Source: Pseudomonadota bacterium
GTDB lineage: Bacteria; Pseudomonadota; Alphaproteobacteria; Rhizobiales; Hyphomicrobiaceae
Direction: 5' to 3'
Assembly (NCBI GenBank): GCA_021813195.1
Contig: JAKALI010000114.1
Coordinates: 1 to 9,626, forward strand
DNA length: 9,626 bases
The translations under genes were made by a program, and so were the position numbers. The notes beneath the pieces were generated by a model, which had not been told where the DNA came from, ran no database searches, and was given only the letters and a program-made list of their open reading frames with translations. This document shows positions 1 to 5,813 of the stretch, piece after piece; the stretch's first letter is position 1, and each line of letters opens with the position of its first letter.

Positions 1-457
1 AGACACCGTAGTCGGGCCGCATCACGTGCCCGAACCGCGCACGCACCCCTACGCCACGGCCATCCCGCTTAACGATGGCGGCAACGTTTGCCCTGATTGC
101 CTCTGACGCATCGATCGAGGTCACGGGAACCGCCCCGCTGCCGAACTTTTGCAGGGCGTCGAACACGTGTGCAATGGGCAGCTTGCCGTCCTCCATTGCG
201 CTCAATTCAATCTCCGGATGGATGTCGATCCACGCCGGCCGGAGGCCCCATTTGGCCTTCAGCTGCTCGGCGAACGGCTCCACCTGCTCCTGCACGGTCT
301 TCTTCAACTTCTTCTTCTCGAAATCCCACTCAGGTTTCGGGACGACGATAAACGGAACAACCCGTTCTTTGGCATCGTCACGCAGGCGGAGCAGCGCCTG
401 ATACTCGGCCTGACGCCATTGCAGCGACGGTATGTAAGTGTCGGGCTTCAGGATCAC
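1..457 (-). CDS. Beta family protein (T4 beta protein-like), partial, GTG start
   Basis: An open frame of 152 codons reads from a GTG at 457 to the left edge without a stop, so the C-terminal part lies outside the window. The GTG overlaps the TGA of the upstream peptidase gene (GTGA at 457-454), which indicates translational coupling. The N-terminus (ILKPDTYIPSLQWRQAEYQA) followed by a VVPFIVVPKPE strand and a WIDIHPEI strand matches my recollection of the 'beta family' (Pfam T4 beta protein) proteins, which start YxPxLxWxxxExxAL and continue with xxPxIE-like segments; full members have roughly 350 residues. No biochemical function is established for the family as far as I know. Relatives are often found beside ImmA/IrrE or XRE genes, as here, which suggests a role as a partner or effector of that module. 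The coding call is strong; the family name is from memory. Confidence 0.72.
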   Translation of the reverse strand, partial: MILKPDTYIPSLQWRQAEYQALLRLRDDAKERVVPFIVVPKPEWDFEKKKLKKTVQEQVEPFAEQLKAKWGLRPAWIDIHPEIELSAMEDGKLPIAHVFDALQKFGSGAVPVTSIDASEAIRANVAAIVKRDGRGVGVRARFGHVMRPDYGV

Positions 458-1716
458 GACGGCGACTCCTCAAGCTGCGATCGCACAGTGCCCGAGCCGA
501 TCAGCTCGTTCAGGATCATGTAGTTGTTTCGTTCCCTACGGATGCGCCCGGCAATGATGCTCGCATCCACCCCAAGCCGCTCCGCGTCGATTTTGACGGC
601 CTCCGCGGTCAATGCAAAGCGCGATAGGCACTTCCTCCACACATCCTCTGGGATCAACCGGTCAAGCGCGAACTTGTCCGCTTCCCGCTCGATGCCGTCG
701 CTGCCGTTCCCGTCCTCCTCGTCGAAGAAGTCGAGCCTGAGCGATCCAAAAAGGTGCAGAAACACGTGCCCCAGCTCGTGGAAGAGCACGAACCAGAAAT
801 TATCCAGCCGGTCGTGGCGCAGCGTGAGCGCGATCACGGGATGCCCGAGTGGCGACAGCATGGCTGCGCCGTCCAGATACGTCCCCGACAGATGCCGTTC
901 GAATACAAGAGCAATGCCGTGACGGCGCAGCAGGTCGCGCGCCTTCCTGGGTCCATTCTCGACTCGCGTCAGCTTGACCAGACCAGACAGCCAGTTGTCG
1001 TTCAGCTCAAACTCGCCCAGCTTGCCGTGCGCTATCTCGTTGCGCGCCAGCTGGAGCACGCGGGCCTGCCACGCCAGAAGGGCGTACTCGTTGGGCGCGT
1101 TTCCGCTGCGTACCTTTTTTCGATGCAGTGCCGTGGCAAATTGCGGACCGGCTGCCTCCAGAAAATAATCCCGTGCCGCCTCGACAAGATTGACACCGCT
1201 GAGCCACTGGCGCTTGACCATCTCCTTCAATGGGAAGCGGCTCCAGTCAACGTGCCGTGAGTCGCTCCACGCATAGAGGGCGCCATCGGCCGCGGACGTA
1301 TCCACCGAGAACGACTCGGACACGCGCACATTGAGCACGGCAGCCACCTCGATCAGCCGCGATAGGCTGGCACTCATGTACTCCGTCGATTCGTACCGCT
1401 GTACTTGCTGAGGCTTCATCCCGAGGGCATCCGCCAAGTCGGTCTGACTCATCCCGCGCGAAATCCTCGCCTGAATTAGGACGCGTGGAAGATCTGTTAG
1501 CGCAAAGCTTTCGCCGAAGCTTATGGCTCCCGATTTTAGAAGATCGTACTCGGAGATCTCGCGCTCGATGTCCGCGATCTGGCTCTGCAGCGCCATTTCT
1601 TCGATCTCGCGTAAGCGAGCATGCTTCACCGTGTCGGCACGCACATGTTCAAGCGCCTGCCTCAACTTCGCCGCTTCGTCCTTGGAAACCGCGTACTGGC
1701 GATCGCTGAAGATCAT
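454..1716 (-). CDS. XRE-family regulator fused to ImmA/IrrE (M78) metallopeptidase, 420 aa
   Basis: This is the second gene of the minus-strand operon. Its ATG overlaps the TGA of the upstream DUF6932-like gene (ATGA, 1716-1713), with a clear GGAGG site at 1729-1725, 8 nt before the start. Residues 1-70 are charged and helical, probably a coiled coil. Residues 77-130 form an XRE/Cro helix-turn-helix (SRGMSQTDLADALGMKPQQV then RYES). Residues about 255-395 are an ImmA/IrrE zinc peptidase domain: HELGH at 313-317 and EREAD at 343-347, where E345 is the likely third zinc ligand. The active site looks intact. ImmA-type proteins cleave repressors (ICEBs1) or act as cytoplasmic DNA-damage regulators (IrrE). 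With the DNA-binding domain in the same chain, this one probably binds the operon operator and either senses a signal or cleaves a partner. The domain calls are secure; the role as antitoxin or regulator is inference. Confidence 0.92.
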   Translation of the reverse strand: MIFSDRQYAVSKDEAAKLRQALEHVRADTVKHARLREIEEMALQSQIADIEREISEYDLLKSGAISFGESFALTDLPRVLIQARISRGMSQTDLADALGMKPQQVQRYESTEYMSASLSRLIEVAAVLNVRVSESFSVDTSAADGALYAWSDSRHVDWSRFPLKEMVKRQWLSGVNLVEAARDYFLEAAGPQFATALHRKKVRSGNAPNEYALLAWQARVLQLARNEIAHGKLGEFELNDNWLSGLVKLTRVENGPRKARDLLRRHGIALVFERHLSGTYLDGAAMLSPLGHPVIALTLRHDRLDNFWFVLFHELGHVFLHLFGSLRLDFFDEEDGNGSDGIEREADKFALDRLIPEDVWRKCLSRFALTAEAVKIDAERLGVDASIIAGRIRRERNNYMILNELIGSGTVRSQLEESPS

Positions 1717-2192
1717 GACTTCATCCTCCGCAGTACCGTTTCATCCATGTTGATTGCGATCGACAAAATTCTCTTTCGCTTTCCCGTAAAGCGGTCGATT
1801 TGAAAAAACTCAGTAAAGGCGCGACCGATATCCAGCGCGACCATCGTCGACGGAAAGAACTCACCGCCGAACCGCGCCTTCTGCTTTGCCCGCTCGTTGT
1901 CGAAATCCGCGAACACCGGATCTAGGAGCCCGAAATCGACCCCCTCTGGCTCCCAGCAAGCGTCGAAGTCGCGCGGCGTTGGCTTGGCCGAGACGAAGCT
2001 TCCATCGAGGATGATCGTCCGACATCCAGCCCTCGCCAGAGTCACGCACGCCTCGACCAGCCCTGCGTGGAGAACACGCCTCCACGGGTTGTAGGCGAAG
2101 GCGTCTTCGACCTCCGCTATTGTCGCGACATGGATGCCAGGGGGCAGGACATCCCATGGCGACCCAGATATGGATACCAGAGCTGGAATCAT
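1713..2192 (-). CDS. DUF6932-like protein with nucleotidyltransferase signature, 159 aa
   Basis: This is the first gene of the minus-strand operon. The frame is open much further upstream (to 2891), but the extension has random composition and runs antisense to the DUF3489 gene. The conserved protein begins at the ATG at 2192: MIPALVSISG, then LPPGIH, NPWRR, and GCRTIILDGSF. Residues 64-77 read GSF..DFD (G64-S65-x9-D75-F-D77), the metal-binding signature of nucleotidyltransferase-fold proteins such as the MNT and AbiEii/MenT classes, and D133 in EFFQID is a candidate third acidic residue. From memory the whole protein matches DUF6932. There is no Shine-Dalgarno sequence; the predicted transcription start coincides with the ATG, so it is probably leaderless. 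It is coupled to the XRE-ImmA gene by ATGA. Function is unproven; by fold and context it may be a nucleotide-transferring toxin, or an antitoxin-like modifier. Confidence 0.85.
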   Translation of the reverse strand: MIPALVSISGSPWDVLPPGIHVATIAEVEDAFAYNPWRRVLHAGLVEACVTLARAGCRTIILDGSFVSAKPTPRDFDACWEPEGVDFGLLDPVFADFDNERAKQKARFGGEFFPSTMVALDIGRAFTEFFQIDRFTGKRKRILSIAINMDETVLRRMKS

Positions 2193-2220
2193 CTTACAAC
2201 AATAATGTTGTAAGATGATT
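2187..2220. repeat. Perfect 15-bp inverted repeat, probable operator of the XRE-ImmA protein
   Basis: The arms are AATCATCTTACAACA (2187-2201) and its exact reverse complement (2206-2220), separated by ATAA. The repeat covers the -10 element of the minus-strand promoter and the start codon of the DUF6932-like gene. The position and dyad symmetry are those expected for a dimeric XRE repressor controlling its own operon. An adjacent 10-bp palindrome, TTGACGTCAA (2219-2228), contains the -35. The repeat is seen directly; which protein binds it is inferred. Confidence 0.8.
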
Positions 2221-2228
2221 GACGTCAA
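2193..2228 (-). promoter_or_regulatory. Promoter of the DUF6932/XRE-ImmA/beta operon, leaderless start
   Basis: On the minus strand TTGACG (2228-2223) is followed after 18 nt by TATTGT (2204-2199). Six bases later comes the ATG at 2192, so transcription should begin at or next to the first base of the start codon. The -35 matches the sigma70 consensus at five of six positions and the -10 at four of six. The -10 lies inside the inverted repeat, so repressor binding would block polymerase directly. Confidence 0.6.
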
Positions 2229-2365
2229 GGCCTGCCGCATCCGCCGGCGCAAACCGACTGGACTTGCCGCGGGAAGCACGCATTGGTGTGGGTGTCGATC
2301 GGCGCGCACGAGCCAAGATCGGCGGCCCTGGGCTCGCCTCGCGAAATGCGGGGCTTTGAGTGGTG

Positions 2366-2386
2366 GGAGCGCTAAACAGGCGCTCC
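2366..2386 (+). promoter_or_regulatory. Short hairpin in the leader of the DUF3489 gene
   Basis: GGAGCGC (2366-2372) and GCGCTCC (2380-2386) form a 7-bp stem with the loop TAAACAG, ending about 20 nt before the start codon and just upstream of the ribosome site (CGGAG, about 2395-2399). It could influence translation of the recombinase module. No convincing sigma70 promoter was found in the 2221-2366 stretch, so the transcription start of this module is unknown. Confidence 0.35.
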
Positions 2387-2406
2387 ATAAACCACGGAGC
2401 CCTATC

Positions 2407-2781
2407 ATGACTATCAAGGCAATCGACAAACCCGCCAAGTCCGACCGTTTGGCCGTCGCTCGGCGGACGGCCAGCAGCAAGACTGCATCAGCACGCGCTC
2501 CTGTGGCCGCGACGACCAACTCCCGCAATAGCAAAGCGCCTTCAGAGCATTGCAGCATCGAAGGTCGCGTCACCAAGCACGCGCAGCTCTTACGGCTACT
2601 GAACCGGCCTGAAGGTGCGAGCATCGAGGACATGATGCAGGCGACGGAGTGGCAGCAGCACAGCGTCCGCGGGTTCCTGGCCGGCACGGTCAAGAAAAAG
2701 ATGGGGCTCGCTCTGACGTCGTCCAAGGCCGAGGGTGAAGTTCGCCGATACCAAATCGCGGCGCCGCGTCGAGGTCGCTGA
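2407..2781 (+). CDS. DUF3489 domain protein, 124 aa
   Basis: The ATG at 2407 is preceded by GGAG with a 7-nt gap; the in-frame ATG at 2215 would add 64 low-complexity residues with no conserved look and was not used. Residues 1-50 are a basic Ala/Ser/Thr/Lys-rich, probably disordered tail. Residues 54-118 form the DUF3489 domain, with the recognisable core TKHAQLLRLLNRPEGASIED, then WQQHSVRGFLAGTVKKKMGL and a C-terminal RRYQI strand, which looks like a winged-helix fold. Members are almost always found in front of DUF2924 and large serine recombinase genes in alphaproteobacterial islands and phages, so a DNA-binding accessory or recombination-directionality role is plausible but unproven. Its TGA is one base from the ATG of the next gene, indicating one transcript. 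Confidence 0.88.
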   Translation: MTIKAIDKPAKSDRLAVARRTASSKTASARAPVAATTNSRNSKAPSEHCSIEGRVTKHAQLLRLLNRPEGASIEDMMQATEWQQHSVRGFLAGTVKKKMGLALTSSKAEGEVRRYQIAAPRRGR

Positions 2782-2782
2782 C

Positions 2783-3229
2783 ATGGCAAAGCCAGCCGTC
2801 GATATTGCGGCGGAGATCTTGCGGCTCGAGAGCCTCCCGCTCGACCGATTGCGCGAGGATTGGCGGCGTCTTCATCAGACGCCGCCGCCAAAGCGACTGA
2901 GCCGGGACATCCTGTTGCGCGGGATCACCTACAAGGTGCAGGAGACCGCGTTCGGCGGCTTGTCGAAAGCCATCCTCCGCAAGTTGCAGACCTCCGCCCC
3001 CAGCGAAGCGTCCTCGGCCAAGAAGAGCCGGCCACGGCCGTCGTTCAAGCCGGGGACGCGGCTCGTGCGCGAATGGCACGGCGTCACGCACACGGTCGTC
3101 ATTCTGGCTGATGGCGTTGAGTGGCGCGGCCAGCGATATCGATCGCTGTCGGTCGTCGCGCGTGAGATCACCGGCGCACATTGGTCCGGGCCACGGTTCT
3201 TCGGCCTTAATGGAGGCTCGCGCCGATGA
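2783..3229 (+). CDS. DUF2924 domain protein, 148 aa
   Basis: The start chosen is the ATG at 2783, one base after the DUF3489 stop and 8 nt after GAGG; an in-frame ATG at 2735 lies inside the previous gene and adds no conserved residues. The family pattern is visible: an N-terminal helix (ILRLESLPLDRLREDWRRL, residues 12-30), then RDILLRGITYKVQETAFGGL (41-60), and a C-terminal beta-rich part with GTRLVREWHG (91-100), HTVVILADGVEWRGQRYRSL (103-122) and SVVAREITGAHWSGPRFFGL (123-142). DUF2924 proteins are companions of large serine recombinases in alphaproteobacteria and their exact function is unknown. The stop overlaps the next start by ATGA (3226-3229). Confidence 0.9.
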   Translation: MAKPAVDIAAEILRLESLPLDRLREDWRRLHQTPPPKRLSRDILLRGITYKVQETAFGGLSKAILRKLQTSAPSEASSAKKSRPRPSFKPGTRLVREWHGVTHTVVILADGVEWRGQRYRSLSVVAREITGAHWSGPRFFGLNGGSRR

Positions 3230-3426
3230 CTGAGACAGCGCGGGTCGACAGGGCGCGAAAAGCTTTCGCCGAGGTCACTCGGGCACTGGAGGACGCGACG
3301 CTTGTCGCGACAGATGGGCAGGCGTCTCCTAACCTATCGGCGGCCCAGCAATCATGCGATCGCCTGATCGCGCTGCTGGAAGCGACCCTCGCGCGACTGC
3401 AGCGATTGCGGAGGCGGATCGGATGA
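3226..3426 (+). CDS. Small helical protein of the recombinase cassette, 66 aa
   Basis: This short gene is locked between its neighbours by ATGA overlaps at both ends (3226-3229 and 3423-3426), which supports it as real despite its length. The protein is nearly all helical: an N-terminal RVDRARKAFAEVTRALEDAT, a short loop, then SAAQQSCDRLIALLEATLAR and a basic RLQRLRRRIG tail, which suggests a coiled-coil hairpin. I do not recognise a named family. Small proteins of this type sit at the same place in related DUF2924/recombinase cassettes, so it may assist the recombinase or regulate its translation. Confidence 0.75.
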   Translation: MTETARVDRARKAFAEVTRALEDATLVATDGQASPNLSAAQQSCDRLIALLEATLARLQRLRRRIG

Positions 3427-5105
3427 CCCGCGTTGCCTGCGCCATCTACACCCGCAAATCCTCCGAGGAAGGGCTCGAGAAGGAATTCAACTCACTCGAT
3501 GCACAGCGCGAAGCGTGCGCAGCCTACATCACAAGCCAGAAACACGCCGGCTGGGTCGCAGTGCGCGATCTCTACGATGACGGCGGGCTGTCTGGCGGCA
3601 CGATGGAGCGCCCTGCTCTCAAGCGGCTGCTCGCCGACATCAAGTCCGGTAAAGTGCAGATCGTGGTCGTCTACAAGGTCGACCGGCTGACTCGCTCACT
3701 CGCCGACTTCGCCAAGATCGTCGACGTGCTTGATGCGCACGCCGCCTCGTTCGTCTCGGTGACGCAGCAGTTCAACACCACGACCTCGATGGGTCGCTTG
3801 ACGCTCAATATGCTGCTCTCGTTTGCTCAGTTCGAGCGAGAGATCGCGGGTGAACGCATTCGCGACAAGATCGCGGCGTCGAAGGCCAAGGGCATGTGTA
3901 TGGGCGGTAACGTGCCGCTCGGCTACGACGTCAGGGACCGGAAGCTCGTCATCAACGAGGCGGAGGCCAAGACTGTGCGGATGATCTTTCGACGCTACGC
4001 CGAGCTTGGCTCCGTCACGCTCCTTCAGGAGGAACTCGACCGACAAGGCGTCCGGAGCAAGCAGCGGGAGGGCGCCGGTGGTCGGCTCGCCGGAGGCCGG
4101 CGGTTCTCGCGCGGCATCCTGTACCTAATCCTGCAGAACCACCTTTATCACGGTGAGGTCCAGCACAAGGGCAACGTCTATCCAGGCCAGCACGAGGCCA
4201 TCGTCGATGCTGAGCTATGGAGCGTCGTTCAGGACAAGCTGGCCGCCAACCGCAGGGCGCGCGAATTGGCCGTGGGGGCCAAGACTCCGAGTTTGCTGTC
4301 CGGCCTCATCTTCGATGGCGACGGCAATCGCATGACACCGACGCACGCCAACAAATGCGGGCGCCGGTACCGCTACTACATTTCGGCATCGATGCTCGAC
4401 CGAGGAAAGCCGGGCGCGGGCACGATGCGCGTGCCGGCCAGCGAGGTGGAAGGCCTCGTGCTCGATCAAGTCCGGGATCTCTTGGCGTCGCAGAATGCGG
4501 TCGGCCGGGCCTTCGCTCCGCTGGCACTCGATGCGCGCGAGCTACATAGCGTGCTGGAACGCGTCGCGGAACTCAGCCGGAACTGGATCGGGATACCACC
4601 CGAGGAAATGCACAGGCTGTTGCACAGCGTCGTGACCCGGGTGACGCTGTTGGCCGGTCGGATTGATATCAAGATCGGAGTAGGCCGACTGGCACATGCG
4701 CTCGGTGCGTCGACCGGATACAGGCATGACGCCGGCCCGACGATCGATTTGTCAGTAGCCGCCGAGCTTCGGCGGTCCGGTCAGGGGAAGCGCATGGTCA
4801 TCGGGGCCCCATACCAAGCGACGAGCGACACAAGCTTGGTCGACGTTCTGAAGGAAGCCGTTGCCGCCCGGGAGAAGCTTCTTGCCGATACCGACGAGAC
4901 GCTGAACGAGATCACGGAGCGCACGACGAAGAGCAAGGGGCGGCTGACGGCGCTCATGCGCCTGTCCTATCTGTCGCCCGACATCATTGCCGACATCCTT
5001 GCCGGCCGGCAGCCGCCAGAGCTCAGCGTGAAGCGGCTGTTGCGCACGTCTCAGGAACTGCCGCTCGACTGGCCGGGGCAGCGCGCCTTCCTGGGTCTCG
5101 CCTGA
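3423..5105 (+). CDS. Large serine recombinase (site-specific integrase), 560 aa
   Basis: The ATG at 3423 overlaps the previous stop and has GGAGG 8 nt upstream (3410-3414); the longer in-frame start at 3354 lies within the previous gene. Residues 1-155 are the resolvase catalytic domain: YTRKS (9-13) gives the nucleophile S13 and R11, DGGLSGGTMERP (53-64) is the usual substrate loop, and KVDRLTRS (85-92) carries further active-site arginines. FAQFEREIAGERIRDKI (134-150) is the long dimer helix. Residues 165-275 are the recombinase domain. Residues 290-345 occupy the zinc-ribbon position, but the first CxxC is replaced by FDGDGNRM and only one Cys (312) is present, so zinc binding is probably lost. 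The C-terminal third is helical. The enzyme should catalyse integration or excision of a mobile element between att sites through Ser-DNA intermediates. It is full length and appears intact. Confidence 0.95.
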   Translation: MTRVACAIYTRKSSEEGLEKEFNSLDAQREACAAYITSQKHAGWVAVRDLYDDGGLSGGTMERPALKRLLADIKSGKVQIVVVYKVDRLTRSLADFAKIVDVLDAHAASFVSVTQQFNTTTSMGRLTLNMLLSFAQFEREIAGERIRDKIAASKAKGMCMGGNVPLGYDVRDRKLVINEAEAKTVRMIFRRYAELGSVTLLQEELDRQGVRSKQREGAGGRLAGGRRFSRGILYLILQNHLYHGEVQHKGNVYPGQHEAIVDAELWSVVQDKLAANRRARELAVGAKTPSLLSGLIFDGDGNRMTPTHANKCGRRYRYYISASMLDRGKPGAGTMRVPASEVEGLVLDQVRDLLASQNAVGRAFAPLALDARELHSVLERVAELSRNWIGIPPEEMHRLLHSVVTRVTLLAGRIDIKIGVGRLAHALGASTGYRHDAGPTIDLSVAAELRRSGQGKRMVIGAPYQATSDTSLVDVLKEAVAAREKLLADTDETLNEITERTTKSKGRLTALMRLSYLSPDIIADILAGRQPPELSVKRLLRTSQELPLDWPGQRAFLGLA

Positions 5106-5183
5106 CAAAAACCGTGCCCACTGCTCGCGAAGTGTTCCCAATCCGCCCGCCCCGATTGACGCCACTTGAGACGTTTGATCACG

Positions 5184-5203
5184 CGCCACCGGAAACGGTG
5201 GCG
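5184..5203 (+). terminator. Stable hairpin after the recombinase gene, possible terminator
   Basis: CGCCACCG (5184-5191) and CGGTGGCG (5196-5203) form an 8-bp stem closed by a GAAA tetraloop, about 80 nt past the recombinase stop. There is no T-run on either strand, so it is not a standard intrinsic terminator. It may be a transcript-stabilising 3' hairpin. An att-related dyad is a less likely alternative. Confidence 0.35.
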
Positions 5204-5318
5204 TTCCGCGTCTCTGATCGGCTCTGCTGCGATGTCGAGGGCGATAACCCGCGGAAATGTCGGCGCAATTCCGCACTGCACAGAGAAGACGAAAAATGCG
5301 TGATTTTAACGAGTTGCG

Positions 5319-5392
5319 TGGCTGGGGGACTAGGATTCGAACCTAGACAGGCAGAGTCAGAGTCTGCAGTCCTACCATTAGACGATCCCCCA
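5319..5392 (-). tRNA. tRNA-Gln (anticodon CTG)
   Basis: Read on the minus strand the gene starts TGGGGGATCGTCTAATGGTA and ends with TCCCCCA, G73 and an encoded CCA. The 7-bp acceptor stem is perfect; the anticodon stem GCAGA/TCTGC holds the loop CTCTGAC with CTG at positions 34-36; the T arm is TAGG TTCGAAT CCTA. This tRNA reads CAG codons. A weak run of T (5295-5291) lies about 25 nt downstream. Confidence 0.97.
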
Positions 5393-5426
5393 ACGACCGC
5401 TCGGGGGCGGTGTCGCGTGTCGCGCG

Positions 5427-5455
5427 CTTGTAGCAGGTGGTCTCGCGCCCCGCAA
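5427..5455 (-). promoter_or_regulatory. Probable promoter of tRNA-Gln(CTG)
   Basis: On the minus strand TTGCGG (5455-5450), 17 nt, TACAAG (5432-5427). Transcription would start near 5420, giving a leader of about 28 nt with a small ACCGC/GCGGT hairpin (5411-5396) directly before the mature 5' end. The match to consensus is only moderate, but the spacing and position fit. Confidence 0.4.
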
Positions 5456-5644
5456 CCTAACCCTGCGTGGCTTTGAACGCGGCTTTCCGGTGACCCAGCC
5501 GATCCAGAATTGTGAGGGTTGGACCCCATAGGTCCCGCTCGCCCTGCTACCCTCGCTACCGCGGTGCGATCGGCGGTAACCCGGCCCCACTGGACGCCCT
5601 AACTTCCTTTGGAGCTGTGCGCCAACGTGTGCACAACCGTGTCG

Positions 5645-5673
5645 TTGAACCGCTAGACGAACGCCAGTATTGT
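5645..5673 (+). promoter_or_regulatory. Probable promoter of tRNA-Gln(TTG)
   Basis: TTGAAC (5645-5650), 17 nt, TATTGT (5668-5673), a reasonable sigma70-type pair. The start would fall near 5680, immediately before the leader hairpin and about 33 nt before the mature tRNA. Confidence 0.5.
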
Positions 5674-5680
5674 GCGCGTC

Positions 5681-5709
5681 CGCCCGCAGGTGCATAGCGC
5701 CTGCGGGCG
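5681..5709 (+). ncRNA. Leader hairpin of tRNA-Gln(TTG) precursor
   Basis: CGCCCGCAGGTGC (5681-5693) pairs with GCGCCTGCGGGCG (5697-5709), 13 pairs with one T-G wobble and an ATA loop. It begins at the predicted transcription start and ends 3 nt before the mature tRNA, so the primary transcript would be a strong hairpin followed at once by the tRNA. The pairing is seen directly. A role in 5' processing or stability is inference. Confidence 0.45.
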
Positions 5710-5712
5710 AAT

Positions 5713-5787
5713 TGGGGCGTAGCCAAGTGGTAAGGCAGCGGATTTTGATTCCGCCATGCGGAGGTTCGAACCCTCCCGCCCCAGCCA
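5713..5787 (+). tRNA. tRNA-Gln (anticodon TTG)
   Basis: The gene starts TGGGGCGTAGCCAAGTGGTA and ends CGCCCCA, G73 and an encoded CCA. The acceptor stem is perfect over 7 bp; the anticodon stem GCGGA/TCCGC holds the loop TTTTGAT with TTG at 34-36; the T arm is GGAGG TTCGAAC CCTCC with one extra flank. This is the main glutamine isoacceptor reading CAA (and CAG by wobble). Confidence 0.98.
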
Positions 5788-5813
5788 CGTCTCGTCCTGT
5801 TCGTCCTGTCGCG

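Larger units (their letters stand above)
2407..5105 (+). mobile_element. Recombination module of a putative genomic island
   Basis: The DUF3489, DUF2924, 66-residue and serine recombinase genes form one co-directional unit with a 1-nt gap and two ATGA overlaps, so they are almost certainly co-transcribed. This gene set is characteristic of integrative elements in alphaproteobacteria. The divergent XRE-ImmA operon at 1-2192 is the likely cargo, and the tRNA-Gln locus right of 5105 looks like chromosomal backbone. No att direct repeats could be found in the window, so the element's borders are not defined; the left border must be outside. Confidence 0.55.
5393..5712. other. Intergenic region between two divergent tRNA-Gln genes
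   Basis: This stretch holds the two tRNA promoters and leader hairpins listed separately. Between about 5456 and 5640 I see no convincing gene: the reading frames crossing it run into the tRNA genes and show no conserved segments or ribosome sites. A short dyad ACCGCGGT lies near 5560. No att-like copy of either tRNA 3' end was found here. Confidence 0.5.

Noticed and set aside
754..1260. 168-codon plus-strand frame opposite the ImmA/IrrE domain
   Set aside because: The minus strand encodes the HELGH peptidase here; the plus frame shows no conserved motif.
2215..2406. Upstream start for the DUF3489 protein
   Set aside because: The extra 64 residues look non-coding, the ATG sits in the inverted repeat without a ribosome site, and 2407 has a good GGAG site.
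2193..2891. N-terminal extension of the DUF6932-like frame on the minus strand
   Set aside because: It has random, Arg/Ala-rich composition, runs antisense to the DUF3489 and DUF2924 genes, and crosses the promoter and operator of the operon.
5319..5787. tRNA 3' ends as attachment sites with direct repeats
   Set aside because: I found no second copy of either tRNA 3' segment within the window, and large serine recombinases seldom use tRNA ends.
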